Position numbers and translations under genes: made by a program. From Pseudomonas sp. Ga0074129 (GTDB taxonomy: Bacteria > Pseudomonadota > Gammaproteobacteria > Pseudomonadales > Pseudomonadaceae): 64,000 nt of DNA. The notes beneath the pieces are model-generated. The model made no database searches. It saw nothing but the letters and a program-made list of their open reading frames with translations, and was not told where the DNA came from. Location of the stretch: positions 17,120 to 81,119 of the forward strand of contig LNDO01000050.1 in assembly GCA_001465025.1 (NCBI GenBank). The letters are read 5' to 3'. Every line of letters starts with the position of its first letter. Within the stretch, counting starts at the first letter, position 1. Positions 54,436-62,962 of the stretch are shown here, in pieces.

Positions 54436-54807
54436 ATGTTGGGGGTAGCGCTGGCTGCGGATGCCGTTGTGGTGGTGCATCTGCTGTTTATTGTGTTTGC
54501 GCTGCTGGGCGGTTTGCTGGTGTGGCGCTGGCCGTGGTTGGTTGTGCTGCATTTGCCGGCAGCTGGCTGGGGCGTTTTGGTTGAGTTGATGCGCTGGCCA
54601 TGCCCGTTGACGCCGCTGGAGCAGCGCCTGCGTATGGTGGCGGGTGAGGCGGGTTATAGTGGTGGTTTTATCGAGCACTATGTGTTGCCGATTCTCTATC
54701 CGGCTGGATTAACGCCGCAGATTCAAATCGCGTTGGGATTGTTTGTGCTGGGTCTGAATCTTTTGATTTATGCCGGTCTGGTTAGACGGCGTTGGCGGCG
54801 TTTGTGA
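54436..54807 (+). CDS. DUF2784 membrane protein
   Basis: A 123-residue protein with three to four membrane helices: VVVVHLLFIVFALLGGLLVW at the N terminus, WLVVLHLPAAGWGVLVEL, and a C-terminal IALGLFVLGLNLLIYAGLV. The polar loop CPLTPLEQRLR, then GFIEHYVLPILYP, is the DUF2784 signature. The function is unknown. A GAGG ribosome site precedes the ATG. Confidence 0.86.
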   Translation: MLGVALAADAVVVVHLLFIVFALLGGLLVWRWPWLVVLHLPAAGWGVLVELMRWPCPLTPLEQRLRMVAGEAGYSGGFIEHYVLPILYPAGLTPQIQIALGLFVLGLNLLIYAGLVRRRWRRL

Positions 54808-54911
54808 CGGCAACTTAGGCACTCTTATTCAGATGAATGATGGTGCGCAGGCCTTGTCATTTCCCCGGCTACACTGGCCCCATTACTCACAGCAGCAAAG
54901 GCAGCGTACGT

Positions 54912-55718
54912 ATGCAAAATCGCATGATGATCACCGGCGCAGGTTCGGGTTTGGGGCGTGAAATCGCGTTGCGTTGGGCGCGTGAGGGCTGGCAGTTGGC
55001 GCTCTCCGATGTCAACGAGCCTGGCTTGGTCGAAACCCTGCAGATGGTGCGTGAGGCCGGTGGTGATGGTTTTACTCAGCGCTGTGACGTGCGTGATTAC
55101 AGCCAGCTCACGGCGTTGGCTCAAGCCTGTGAAGAGAAACTCGGCGGCGTGGATGTCATCGTCAACAACGCGGGTGTGGCCTCGGGTGGTTTCTTTAATG
55201 ATTTGTCCCTAGAAGATTGGGATTGGCAAATCGCCATCAACCTGATGGGCGTGGTTAAGGGTTGTAAGGCGTTCCTGCCGCTGCTGGAAAAAAGCAAAGG
55301 CAAAATCGTCAACATTGCTTCCATGGCTGCCTTGATGCAGGGCCCGGCAATGAGCAACTACAACGTGGCCAAGGCCGGTGTGGTGGCGTTGTCGGAGAGC
55401 CTGCTGATCGAGTTGAAGATGCAGGAAGTTGGTGTGCATGTGGTCTGCCCTTCGTTCTTCCAGACCAATCTGCTGGACTCCTTCCGTGGCCCAACGCCGG
55501 CGATGAAAGCTGCCGTGGGCAAGCTGCTGGAAAGCTCGCCGATCAGTGCTGCAGATATTGCCGATTACATCTATCAGGAAATCGCCAAAGGCGAATTTAT
55601 GATTCTGCCGCATGAGCAGGGCCGCATGGCCTGGGCGTTGAAGCAAAAGAATCCGCAACTGCTCTATGACGAAATGACCAGCATGGCCAATAAGATGCGT
55701 GCCCCGCGCACCAAATAG
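54912..55718 (+). CDS. Short-chain dehydrogenase/reductase
   Basis: A 268-residue classical SDR with MMITGAGSGLGREIALRWA, the VNNAGVASGG motif and the catalytic SNYNVAK with its Ser upstream (VNIASMAAL). The C-terminal region AADIADYIYQEIAKGEFMIL resembles SDRs that act on bulky hydrophobic alcohols. The substrate is unknown. ATG at 54912 is chosen, as the frame upstream is not conserved in character. A strong terminator follows. Confidence 0.88.
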   Translation: MQNRMMITGAGSGLGREIALRWAREGWQLALSDVNEPGLVETLQMVREAGGDGFTQRCDVRDYSQLTALAQACEEKLGGVDVIVNNAGVASGGFFNDLSLEDWDWQIAINLMGVVKGCKAFLPLLEKSKGKIVNIASMAALMQGPAMSNYNVAKAGVVALSESLLIELKMQEVGVHVVCPSFFQTNLLDSFRGPTPAMKAAVGKLLESSPISAADIADYIYQEIAKGEFMILPHEQGRMAWALKQKNPQLLYDEMTSMANKMRAPRTK

Positions 55719-55773
55719 GCCTGCTGCGTGAGTCTGACGCCGTTGATTGACGGGGCGTCAGGCCACCGACGAC

Positions 55774-55815
55774 AGGGCAGGGATAAACCTTTGGGTTTCC
55801 CTGCCCTTGTTTTTT
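55774..55815 (+). terminator. Intrinsic terminator after the SDR gene
   Basis: The arms AGGGCAGGGA and CCCTGCCCT, with an inner AAACC/GGTTT, are followed by TTGTTTTTT. The remaining gap up to 55951 shows no gene. Confidence 0.88.
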
Positions 55816-55951
55816 CTGGATCAGCGCGAAGGGCCAGATGGGCTGCTACGTTGATTTAAGCCGCGACTGTGCTTGCCTGCTATAGGTGCTGACGATAGGG
55901 TCGAGCGCCGCTTATGGGCATCTCTATTGCCGCGAAACGGATGAGTAACCT

Positions 55952-57118
55952 GTGAAACCTTTCCCCCGGGCCCTGCTGTTACTGGCCCTTGTGCTGGCGG
56001 CGATTAATCTGCGCCCGGGCATTACTTCCTTGGCTCCGTTGATTGAGCGCATTGCGCTTGAGCTGTCGCTCAGTCGTGGCTTGATCAGCCTGACCACCGC
56101 GCTGCCGGTGTTGTGCATGGGTTTGCTCGCGCCATTTGCCCCGCGTTTTGCGCTGCGTCTGGGATTGGAACGCACCATTGCCTTGTGCATGGCGCTGATT
56201 GTGCTGGCATTGGCCCTGCGTATGGTGGGGCATGCCAGCGTCATCCTGATTGGCAGCGCCGTGCTGTTGGGCATGGCCATTGCGGTGGCCGGGCCGTTGC
56301 TGTCGGGTTTTATCAAGCGGCATTTCGCCGGGCGCATGGGCAGCGTGGTGGGTTGGTATTCGCTGAGCATGGCCATTGGCGGAGCAGGCGGTGCTGTGCT
56401 GACGGCCCCGGCGACTCAGTGGCTGTTTGATGACTGGAGTTACGGCCTGGCGATCTGGGCGGTGCCGGCATTGTTGGCGTTGCTCTTGTGGTTGTCCCTG
56501 CCGAATCACCCGGAAACGGACGGTGCGAGCAGCGGCTCGGGCCTGCCGTGGGGCAAGCCGCGTGCATGGTTGATCAGTGCGTTCTTTGCCATTCAGGCCG
56601 GGCTGTTTTATGCGCTGGCCACCTGGGCTGTGGCGCGTTATCAGGAAGCCGGTTTGAGCGTGATGCACAGCAACAGCTTGTTCAGCGTGTCGATGCTGAT
56701 GGGCTTGCCCAGCTCGTTTTTGCTGCCGTGGTTGGCGCAGCGCTTTCAGAATCGCTACGTGCTGCTGATGGGCTGTGGCCTGCTGTCGACCCTCAGTTTG
56801 GCGATGATCACCTTTGCGCCAACGCTGTGGCCCGAGGTGTGGGCGGTGACCATTGGCTTTGGTTTGGGCGGCTCATTTGCCTTGTCGCTGGTACTGCCGT
56901 TGTATGAAGCCGGTTCGCCGATGGCCGTGAGCCGCTGGACGGCGATGATGCTGTGCACCGGTTACAGCCTGGCCTGCGTGACGCCGGTTCTGACCGGCCT
57001 GGCGCGCGATGCAGCCGGCAGTTACCTGCTGCCGTTCAGTGTGTTGACCGGCCTGGCCTTGCTGATGACGCTATTGGCCTGGCTGCTGCGGCGCGGGCCG
57101 CTCAAGCACGGCGCATAG
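55952..57118 (+). CDS. MFS transporter, CynX/NimT family
   Basis: A 388-residue twelve-helix major facilitator. The first helix carries AAINLRPGITSLAPLI, the hallmark of the cyanate-transporter (CynX/NimT) branch. Later landmarks are FIKRHFAGRMGSVVGWYS and RWTAMMLCTGYSLACVTPVL. CynX relatives move small anions or drugs, and the actual substrate is unknown. The start is GTG. The gene lies close to the guanidine/urea carboxylase operon but is transcribed toward it and need not be connected. Confidence 0.87.
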   Translation: MKPFPRALLLLALVLAAINLRPGITSLAPLIERIALELSLSRGLISLTTALPVLCMGLLAPFAPRFALRLGLERTIALCMALIVLALALRMVGHASVILIGSAVLLGMAIAVAGPLLSGFIKRHFAGRMGSVVGWYSLSMAIGGAGGAVLTAPATQWLFDDWSYGLAIWAVPALLALLLWLSLPNHPETDGASSGSGLPWGKPRAWLISAFFAIQAGLFYALATWAVARYQEAGLSVMHSNSLFSVSMLMGLPSSFLLPWLAQRFQNRYVLLMGCGLLSTLSLAMITFAPTLWPEVWAVTIGFGLGGSFALSLVLPLYEAGSPMAVSRWTAMMLCTGYSLACVTPVLTGLARDAAGSYLLPFSVLTGLALLMTLLAWLLRRGPLKHGA

Positions 57119-57217
57119 GCCACTTTAGTACAGCGCTTTCGGCTTTATTGGCAGCCGTTCCTTCCTTGGTGTGGACGGCTGTGATAGAAGGCAGCCTTGA
57201 TTTGTTGGAGTGGCTGC

Positions 57218-57646
57218 GTGGAGTCCGAATCCATCGTTTATGGTTGCATCCGTGACTGGCCGTCGGACTGCCCGACGCAAAGTCGTGCGCGTCGGGAAAG
57301 TAATCGGCAGGTGCTTGCTCAACTGCCCGCGGGTGATGGCTGGAGCTTGCTGGGGCAAGAGATGTTTGCCTGTTCTGAACAGCCCAGTGACGGCTTGTAT
57401 CAAACTCAGGTGATCCACTTCGGTGCCAGCTACCGTACTGTGGAATACGAGTGGAGTCTGTGGATCAAACAGTTTGAGGCGCTACTCAAACGTCTGTATT
57501 GGGCCAGCGCTGTGGTGCATCTGGAAACCGAGCTGAATGGCACGCACACCTTCCGTTGGGAGTCGGACAACGGCTTCCACAGCCCGCATGAAGGCGAGCT
57601 GCGTGTACGTTGCGCCTGGGAGCGCGAGGGCAGCTTGCGCGGTTGA
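57218..57646 (+). CDS. Conserved-looking protein of unknown function
   Basis: I do not recognise this family. GTG at 57218 (MESESIVYGCIRDWP) has GGAG eight bases upstream and gives 142 residues with good codon bias. No signal peptide or membrane helix is seen. The protein is rich in aromatic residues (DGWSLLGQEMFACSE, TVEYEWSLWIKQFEALLKRLYWAS), and a beta-rich C terminus ends in RVRCAWEREG. It reads as a small soluble alpha/beta protein, converging on the carboxylase gene. Confidence 0.7.
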   Translation: MESESIVYGCIRDWPSDCPTQSRARRESNRQVLAQLPAGDGWSLLGQEMFACSEQPSDGLYQTQVIHFGASYRTVEYEWSLWIKQFEALLKRLYWASAVVHLETELNGTHTFRWESDNGFHSPHEGELRVRCAWEREGSLRG

Positions 57647-57661
57647 TTGGTTGTCATGCTG

Positions 57662-57693
57662 CCGCGCCATGCACCTGTCGTCGCATGGCGCGG
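57662..57693. terminator. Hairpin between convergent genes
   Basis: A perfect 11-bp stem (CCGCGCCATGC/GCATGGCGCGG) with a 10-base loop lies between the unknown gene and the carboxylase stop. It has no clear U-tract, so it is a weak or factor-assisted terminator for both. Confidence 0.5.
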
Positions 57694-57700
57694 TGTGCTT

Positions 57701-60700
57701 TCAGTCTTCGGCTAACACCACCACGCGCTGACCGGCGCGCACTGCTGAGCCGGGCTGCACCCGCACCTCGCGAATCACCCCGGCGCGCGGCGCGAGCAGC
57801 GGAATCTCCATCTTCATCGACTCCAGAATCACCAACACATCACCGGCGTTGACCCGGTCGCCTTCGCTCACCTGAACCTGCCACAGGTTGCCGGCGATGT
57901 GGCTGTCGATACTGTGCAGACCGGCTGCCAAGGGTGCGTCTTCGCCCAGATCAGCGACCACTTCTTCGCTCTCGAAATGCGCCTGGCCTGAGGCGATCCA
58001 GCGTTTGCGTTCAGCGTCAAACCCCGCGCGTTGTTGCTGGCGAAAGGCCTCGATGCCCTCAGTTTCTTTGGTCAGGAAATCCTGGTAATCGGCCAGCTTC
58101 AATTCGCTGTCTTCGATGCGCAGTTCATAGCGGCCGAGCGGGAAATCGCGACGGATCTGCAGCAGTTCATCGGCGGATACCGGGTAGAAGCGAATCTGAT
58201 CGAAAAAGCGCAGCAACCAAGGCTTGCCGTCGAACGCGGTGACTTCGCGGTAGCGGTTCCACATCTGCAGGGTGCGGCCAACAAACTGGTAACCGCCGGG
58301 GCCTTCCATGCCGTACACGCACATATAGGCGCCGCCGATGCCCACCGAGTTTTCTGCGGTCCAGGTGCGCGCCGGGTTGTACTTGGTGGTGACCAAGCGG
58401 TGGCGCGGGTCGAGCGGCGTGGCCACCGGCGCGCCGAGGTAGACGTCGCCCAAACCCATCACCAAGTAGCGGGCATCAAAGACCGTTTTGTACACCTCAT
58501 CCAGATTCGGCAGGTCGTTGATGCGGCGGATAAATTCCAGGTTGCTCGGGCACCAAGGCGCGTCCTTGCGCACTGTGGTCATGTATTTGTCGATGGCCAA
58601 CTGGCAGGCCGGGTCATCCCAGGACAGCGGCAGGTGAACGATGCGTGACGGTACTTTGAGGTCTTGTGCGGCGCACACCGCGTCCCACTCGCCGGCGACG
58701 ATGCCGAGTAAATCGCTGAGGGCGAGGGTTTCCGGCTGGTAATGCACCTGCAGTGAGCGAATGCCGGGGGTAAGGTCGACCACACCATTCAGTTGCTTGG
58801 CTTCCAGTGCTTGCATCAGCGCATGGCCACGGAAACGCAGCACCAGATCCAACTCAGGCGCACCGATTTCTAGCAACAGGTGAGTGTCGCCGGATAGGCG
58901 CGCGACCAGGCGTTTATCGGCTTCGCCGATGTCGAGGACGATGGGGGAGGTGAAGTCGGCCACGGATAGGCCCCCTCTCCCTTTGGGAGAGGGTTGGGGG
59001 CGCCCGGCGTAGGGATAGGGGCTTTGGGCTTGCGCATCAGCCCTCTCCCCCGGCCCCTCTCCCGCAAGCGGGAGAGGGGAGACCAGCACGCACTCGATAT
59101 TGCCGGCTTTCGCCAGATCCCGTGCAGCCTCGATGCTGACCGGCGCAAAGCGTACTTTATCCCCCGCTTTAAGTTGGCCCAGTTGCCAAAGATCGGCCTC
59201 GATGATGGTTACCGGGCAAACGAACCCCCCTAAACTTGGGCCGTCCGGGCCGAGGATCACCGGCATATCGCCGGTAAAGTCCACCGCGCCGATGGCGTAG
59301 GGGTTGTCGTGGATGTTGGAGGGGTGCAAACCCGCTTCGCCGCCGCTGTCGCGCACCCACTCCGGTTTTGGGCCGATCAGGCGCACGCCGGTGCGGCTGG
59401 AGTTGAAGTGCACTTCCCAGTCGGTGGCAAAAAACGTCTCGATATAGGCCGGGGTGAAGTATTCCGGCGCACCGTGCGGGCCATAGATCACGCGGATTTC
59501 GCGCACGGCGGGCAGCGCGCTGCACAGTTCAAGCTGCAGTTGTGCACCGGCTTCGCCATGGGTCAGGGCGGGGATATGCAACACATCGCCGGCTCGCAGC
59601 GCGCGGCCCGCGTGGCCGCCGAACTGGCCGAGGGTAAAGGTGCTTTTGCTGCCTAAATAGTCGGGCACCTGAATGCCGCCCTGTAGGCACAGGTAGCTGC
59701 GTGCGCCGGCCCCCTGAATAGTGCCCAGGCTCAGGGTGCTGCCGGCTTTGATCAGCAGCGTGGTATTGAGCGGCTGTTCGATGCCGTCCACCTGCAAGGG
59801 AATGACCGCGCCGGTAACTGCCACTAGGGCATCGGTGTTAAAGCGCAGGGTCGGGCCGCTCATGGTGATTTCCATGCCGGCCGCGTCCTCGGCGTTGCCC
59901 AACAGGCGATTACCCAAGCGCAGGGCGCGGCTGTCCATCGGCCCCGAAGGCGGCACGCCAACGGCCCAATAGCCGAGGCGGCCGGGATAATCCTGCACGG
60001 TGGTTTGCGTGCCTGCGCTTAGCACCTCGAAGGTGGTGGCGCTGTAAGTGAGGCCTTCCAGGCAGCGGGTCCAGGGGTGGCCGCTGGCGAATGGCGCGTC
60101 CGTGAGGATCTGCCGCAGGTAATCGCGGTTGGACGCCACGCCATACAGCACGGTTTCAGCCAGTGCTTGGCTGAGGGCGGCGCTGGCCGCATCGCGGCTA
60201 TCGGCCCAAGTGATGACCTTGGCAATCATCGGATCGAAGTAGGGCGGGATCTCGCAGCCGGCTTCGACCCAGGTGTCGATACGCAGCGCTTTACCGTCAG
60301 CCTTGGGGAAGTCCACGGCGGTAAGCAGGCCGGGGCTGGGTTGAAAGTCACGACCCGGGTCTTCGGCATACAGACGCGCTTGAATGGCGTGGCCGCTGGG
60401 TTTCAGGGTGGTTGCCAATTCGCTGAGCGGGGGCAGATCGCCTGCCGCCAGCTCGATCATCCAGCGCACCAGGTCAACGCCCCACACCTGTTCGGTAACG
60501 CCGTGTTCGACCTGCAGGCGGGTGTTCACTTCGAGGAAATAGAAGCGCCCGGCATCACTGTCGTAGACGAATTCCACGGTGCCGGCGCTGCGGTAATTGA
60601 CCGCCTTGGCCAGTTTGATCGCCGCTGCGCAGAGTTCATCGGCCATGCCGGCTGGCAGGTTGGGTGCCGGGGTTTCTTCCAGCACTTTTTGGTTACGCCG

Positions 60701-61393
60701 CTGCACCGAGCAGTCGCGCACGCCAAGGGCGAGGACTTCGCCGCGACCGTCGCCAAACACTTGCACTTCCAGATGGCGGGCGCGCTGGATGTACTTTTCG
60801 ATAAACACACCGCTGTCGCTGAAGTTGTTTTGCCCCAGGCGTTTCACGGCTTCGAAGGCGTCACTTAGTTCGGCGGCACTGTGGCACACGCGCATGCCGA
60901 TGCCGCCGCCGCCGGCAGTGCTTTTCAGCATCACCGGATAGCCGACCTCATCGCCTGCGACCAGCGCGGCGTCGAGGTTTTCCAGCAGTTCGGTGCCTTC
61001 CAGCATCGGCACGCCATGCTGTTTGGCCAGGGCGCGGGCGGTGTGCTTGAGGCCGAAGACGCGCAGTTGCTCGGGCGTGGGGCCGACAAAGGCGATACCA
61101 GCGGCTTCGCAGGCTTCGGCAAAGGCGGCGTTTTCCGAGAGAAAGCCATAGCCGGGGTGGATCGCGCGGGCTCCGGTTTGCTTGGCGATGGCGAGGATTT
61201 TCTCGACGACCAGATAGGTGTTGGCCGCCGGGCCTTCGCCCAGGCTATGCGCCTCATCGGCTTGCTGCAGGTGCAGGCTGGCGACGTCGGCCTCGGAGTA
61301 GACGGCCACGCCTTTTACGTCGAGTTGACGCAGGGTGCGCAGAATGCGACAGGCAATGGCGCCACGGTTGGCGATCAGTAATTTGCTGAACAT
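57701..61393 (-). CDS. uca: Guanidine/urea carboxylase, biotin-dependent
   Basis: A 1230-residue single-chain carboxylase that carboxylates guanidine (or urea) using ATP, bicarbonate and biotin. Domains in order: biotin carboxylase (1 to about 450; LEVNTRLQVEHGVTE), KipA/AHS2-like (about 465-770; VQDYPGRLGYWAVGVPPSGP), KipI/AHS1-like (about 810-1030), a connecting region, and the biotin carrier with Lys1194 in ESMKME. The two partner genes upstream are the carboxyguanidine deiminase type, so guanidine is the likelier substrate. Residues about 770-807, at the AHS2/AHS1 junction, are encoded by a palindromic repeat. No allophanate hydrolase gene follows, which is unusual. A hairpin covers the ribosome site. 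Confidence 0.93.
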   Translation of the reverse strand: MFSKLLIANRGAIACRILRTLRQLDVKGVAVYSEADVASLHLQQADEAHSLGEGPAANTYLVVEKILAIAKQTGARAIHPGYGFLSENAAFAEACEAAGIAFVGPTPEQLRVFGLKHTARALAKQHGVPMLEGTELLENLDAALVAGDEVGYPVMLKSTAGGGGIGMRVCHSAAELSDAFEAVKRLGQNNFSDSGVFIEKYIQRARHLEVQVFGDGRGEVLALGVRDCSVQRRNQKVLEETPAPNLPAGMADELCAAAIKLAKAVNYRSAGTVEFVYDSDAGRFYFLEVNTRLQVEHGVTEQVWGVDLVRWMIELAAGDLPPLSELATTLKPSGHAIQARLYAEDPGRDFQPSPGLLTAVDFPKADGKALRIDTWVEAGCEIPPYFDPMIAKVITWADSRDAASAALSQALAETVLYGVASNRDYLRQILTDAPFASGHPWTRCLEGLTYSATTFEVLSAGTQTTVQDYPGRLGYWAVGVPPSGPMDSRALRLGNRLLGNAEDAAGMEITMSGPTLRFNTDALVAVTGAVIPLQVDGIEQPLNTTLLIKAGSTLSLGTIQGAGARSYLCLQGGIQVPDYLGSKSTFTLGQFGGHAGRALRAGDVLHIPALTHGEAGAQLQLELCSALPAVREIRVIYGPHGAPEYFTPAYIETFFATDWEVHFNSSRTGVRLIGPKPEWVRDSGGEAGLHPSNIHDNPYAIGAVDFTGDMPVILGPDGPSLGGFVCPVTIIEADLWQLGQLKAGDKVRFAPVSIEAARDLAKAGNIECVLVSPLPLAGEGPGERADAQAQSPYPYAGRPQPSPKGRGGLSVADFTSPIVLDIGEADKRLVARLSGDTHLLLEIGAPELDLVLRFRGHALMQALEAKQLNGVVDLTPGIRSLQVHYQPETLALSDLLGIVAGEWDAVCAAQDLKVPSRIVHLPLSWDDPACQLAIDKYMTTVRKDAPWCPSNLEFIRRINDLPNLDEVYKTVFDARYLVMGLGDVYLGAPVATPLDPRHRLVTTKYNPARTWTAENSVGIGGAYMCVYGMEGPGGYQFVGRTLQMWNRYREVTAFDGKPWLLRFFDQIRFYPVSADELLQIRRDFPLGRYELRIEDSELKLADYQDFLTKETEGIEAFRQQQRAGFDAERKRWIASGQAHFESEEVVADLGEDAPLAAGLHSIDSHIAGNLWQVQVSEGDRVNAGDVLVILESMKMEIPLLAPRAGVIREVRVQPGSAVRAGQRVVVLAED
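58971..59082. repeat. Palindromic repeat pair inside the carboxylase gene
   Basis: There are two hairpin units: 58971-59000 (CCCTCTCC/GGAGAGGG) and 59041-59082 (CCCCTCTCCCGC-AA-GCGGGAGAGGGG core). The second, 42 bp long, is identical and in the same orientation as 61533-61574. Together they encode about 37 extra residues (SPLPLAGEGPGERA onward) without breaking the frame. Confidence 0.9.
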
Positions 61394-61409
61394 TCGAGGT
61401 GTCCTCGAA
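61393..61409 (-). promoter_or_regulatory. Hairpin over the carboxylase ribosome-binding site
   Basis: On the minus strand TTCGAGG-ACA-CCTCGAA directly abuts the start codon (sharing its A). The GAGGA ribosome site is in the 5' arm, so a 7-bp hairpin could mask it. The role is inferred from base pairing only. Confidence 0.4.
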
Positions 61410-61473
61410 AGGGCGGGCCGTCCCGCAGTATTCGGTCTGCACCCCGGTCGTCCGAGGTGGAAAGGCTTTTGCT

Positions 61474-61574
61474 CCCTCTCCCTTGGGGGAGAGGGTTGGG
61501 GAGAGGGGCTTGGGTTTATGCTGGTCAGCTTGCCCTCTCCCCCGGCCCCTCTCCCGCAAGCGGGAGAGGGGAGA
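61474..61574. repeat. Palindromic repeat pair upstream of the carboxylase gene
   Basis: The unit 61474-61508 (CCCTCTCCC/GGGAGAGGG) and the unit 61533-61574 are arranged like the pair inside the carboxylase gene. The latter is 42 bp identical to 59041-59082. It fills most of the 184-bp gap between the two operon genes. Confidence 0.92.
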
Positions 61575-61577
61575 AAA

Positions 61578-62213
61578 TCAATCCCACACCAGCACTTCAG
61601 CCGGGGTTGGGTTGTAGCCGTTGCACGGGTTGTTCAGCTGCGGGCAGTTGGAGATCAGCACGATCACGTCCATGTGTGCGATCAGTTCAACGTATTTGCC
61701 GGCGGCGGAGATGCCGTCTTCAAAGGTCAGGCCACCTTCGGGCGTCACCGGCACGTTCATAAAGAAGTTGATGTTGGCGCTGATGTCGGCTTTGTTCAGG
61801 CGGCCGTCGTGCAGGCTGGCGCGCAGGAAATTATCGCGGCAGCTGTGCATATAGCGCTTGTCCAAGGCGTAGCGCACGGTGTTGCTTTCCTGGGCGCAGG
61901 CTCCGCCGAGGGTGTCGTGGCGCCCGCAGGTGTCGGCGCTGATGGTCAGCATCGGTTTACCCAGGTTGGAATACAGCACGCTGCCGGTGGTCAGGTAGAC
62001 GCGGTTCTGTTTGCGCAGGGTGCGTTGCACGTCATAGCGCTCGCGCGGGTTGGCGGCGCTGTAGAACAGCGTATCGACCGCTTGATTGCCTTCCAGATCA
62101 AGCAGGCGCAGGGTTTGCCCGGCTTTGACTTCACAGAGAAACGGCTCGCCCGCGCCGATGGTGGCGCGGTACACGGCGGCTTCGGGGTGCTTGTTGCTTG
62201 CGGTAAGGGTCAT
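61578..62213 (-). CDS. Carboxyguanidine deiminase-type subunit (DUF1989, urea carboxylase-associated, shorter)
   Basis: A 211-residue DUF1989 protein of the urea carboxylase-associated type. Such pairs have been shown to form carboxyguanidine deiminase (CgdAB), which turns carboxyguanidine into allophanate and ammonia. Visible motifs are [15 protein letters not shown] and the C-terminal [16 protein letters not shown], whose cysteines, together with the earlier Cys, look like a metal site. It is a paralogue of the next gene upstream and starts 11 bp after it. Confidence 0.88.
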   Translation of the reverse strand: MTLTASNKHPEAAVYRATIGAGEPFLCEVKAGQTLRLLDLEGNQAVDTLFYSAANPRERYDVQRTLRKQNRVYLTTGSVLYSNLGKPMLTISADTCGRHDTLGGACAQESNTVRYALDKRYMHSCRDNFLRASLHDGRLNKADISANINFFMNVPVTPEGGLTFEDGISAAGKYVELIAHMDVIVLISNCPQLNNPCNGYNPTPAEVLVWD

Positions 62214-62224
62214 GTGCGCCGGCC

Positions 62225-62953
62225 TCAGATATACAGACGTTCGGTGTTATGGAAGCCCCGCGCGTTTTCCGGGCGTGAGGTGCGGCACAGCACGCTGATG
62301 CCGTCGCTTTCCACCTTGTGCCAGCTCAGTTGCAGCGGCTTGGGCGCGTACTCGGGGTTGGGGTCCATGGGGTGCTGCAGGGCGGTGAGCACCACCAGCG
62401 TGTCCATCGGCGCGTACAGCTCGATGTAGTCACCGGCCTTGGCGTTGTTGGCGGCAAAGTGGAAGCAGCCGTCGCTGTCGACCGTGACCTTGCTGAACAG
62501 GTTGAGGCACATCAGCAGGTCTTGCAGATTAAGGTTCCACTTGCCCATTTCCACCAGCAGGTTGTCCACGCCATTGCGGAAGAAGCCGTTGCGCAGTTGT
62601 TGATAGTTGCCGCTGCCGTATTTCTCCTGCACCTCTTCGGCATTCAGCACGCCGCCGAAGCTGTCGTGCCAGCCGCAGGTATCGGCGGTGATCGCAGCCA
62701 GCACGCGGCCCATGTCCGAGTACAGGCAGTGGCCGGCGGTGAGCTTGGCGGTGTGTTGGCATTTGAGGCTGTCGGGCAGGTTCAGCCGTTCGCTTTTCTC
62801 GGCCGCGTTGAGCAGCAGCAGGCTGGCATTGGCACCGCCTTCGAGGTCGGTTAAGCGCAGTAGTTGGCCACGCTTGAGGACAAAGGAGGTGTGGCCGCCA
62901 CCGGGGACGAGTTCCTCGTAGAGGGTGGGGCGCAGGCTTAATGAGGCAGTCAT
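62225..62953 (-). CDS. Carboxyguanidine deiminase-type subunit (DUF1989, urea carboxylase-associated, longer)
   Basis: A 242-residue DUF1989 paralogue, with [13 protein letters not shown] matching the motif of its partner and [19 protein letters not shown] at the equivalent C-terminal place. There the partner's Cys-rich NCPQ segment is replaced by ALQH, so only one subunit keeps the full cysteine set. This suggests a heterodimer with one catalytic subunit. It starts 9 bp after the ABC ATPase gene, with GGAGCA as ribosome site. Confidence 0.88.
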   Translation of the reverse strand: MTASLSLRPTLYEELVPGGGHTSFVLKRGQLLRLTDLEGGANASLLLLNAAEKSERLNLPDSLKCQHTAKLTAGHCLYSDMGRVLAAITADTCGWHDSFGGVLNAEEVQEKYGSGNYQQLRNGFFRNGVDNLLVEMGKWNLNLQDLLMCLNLFSKVTVDSDGCFHFAANNAKAGDYIELYAPMDTLVVLTALQHPMDPNPEYAPKPLQLSWHKVESDGISVLCRTSRPENARGFHNTERLYI

Positions 62954-62962
62954 CGGGTGCTC

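Noticed and set aside
61335-62429. 364-codon plus-strand frame opposite the carboxylase and deiminase genes
   Set aside because: It crosses two genes and the repeats, has no family features, and the opposite strand holds well-conserved enzymes.
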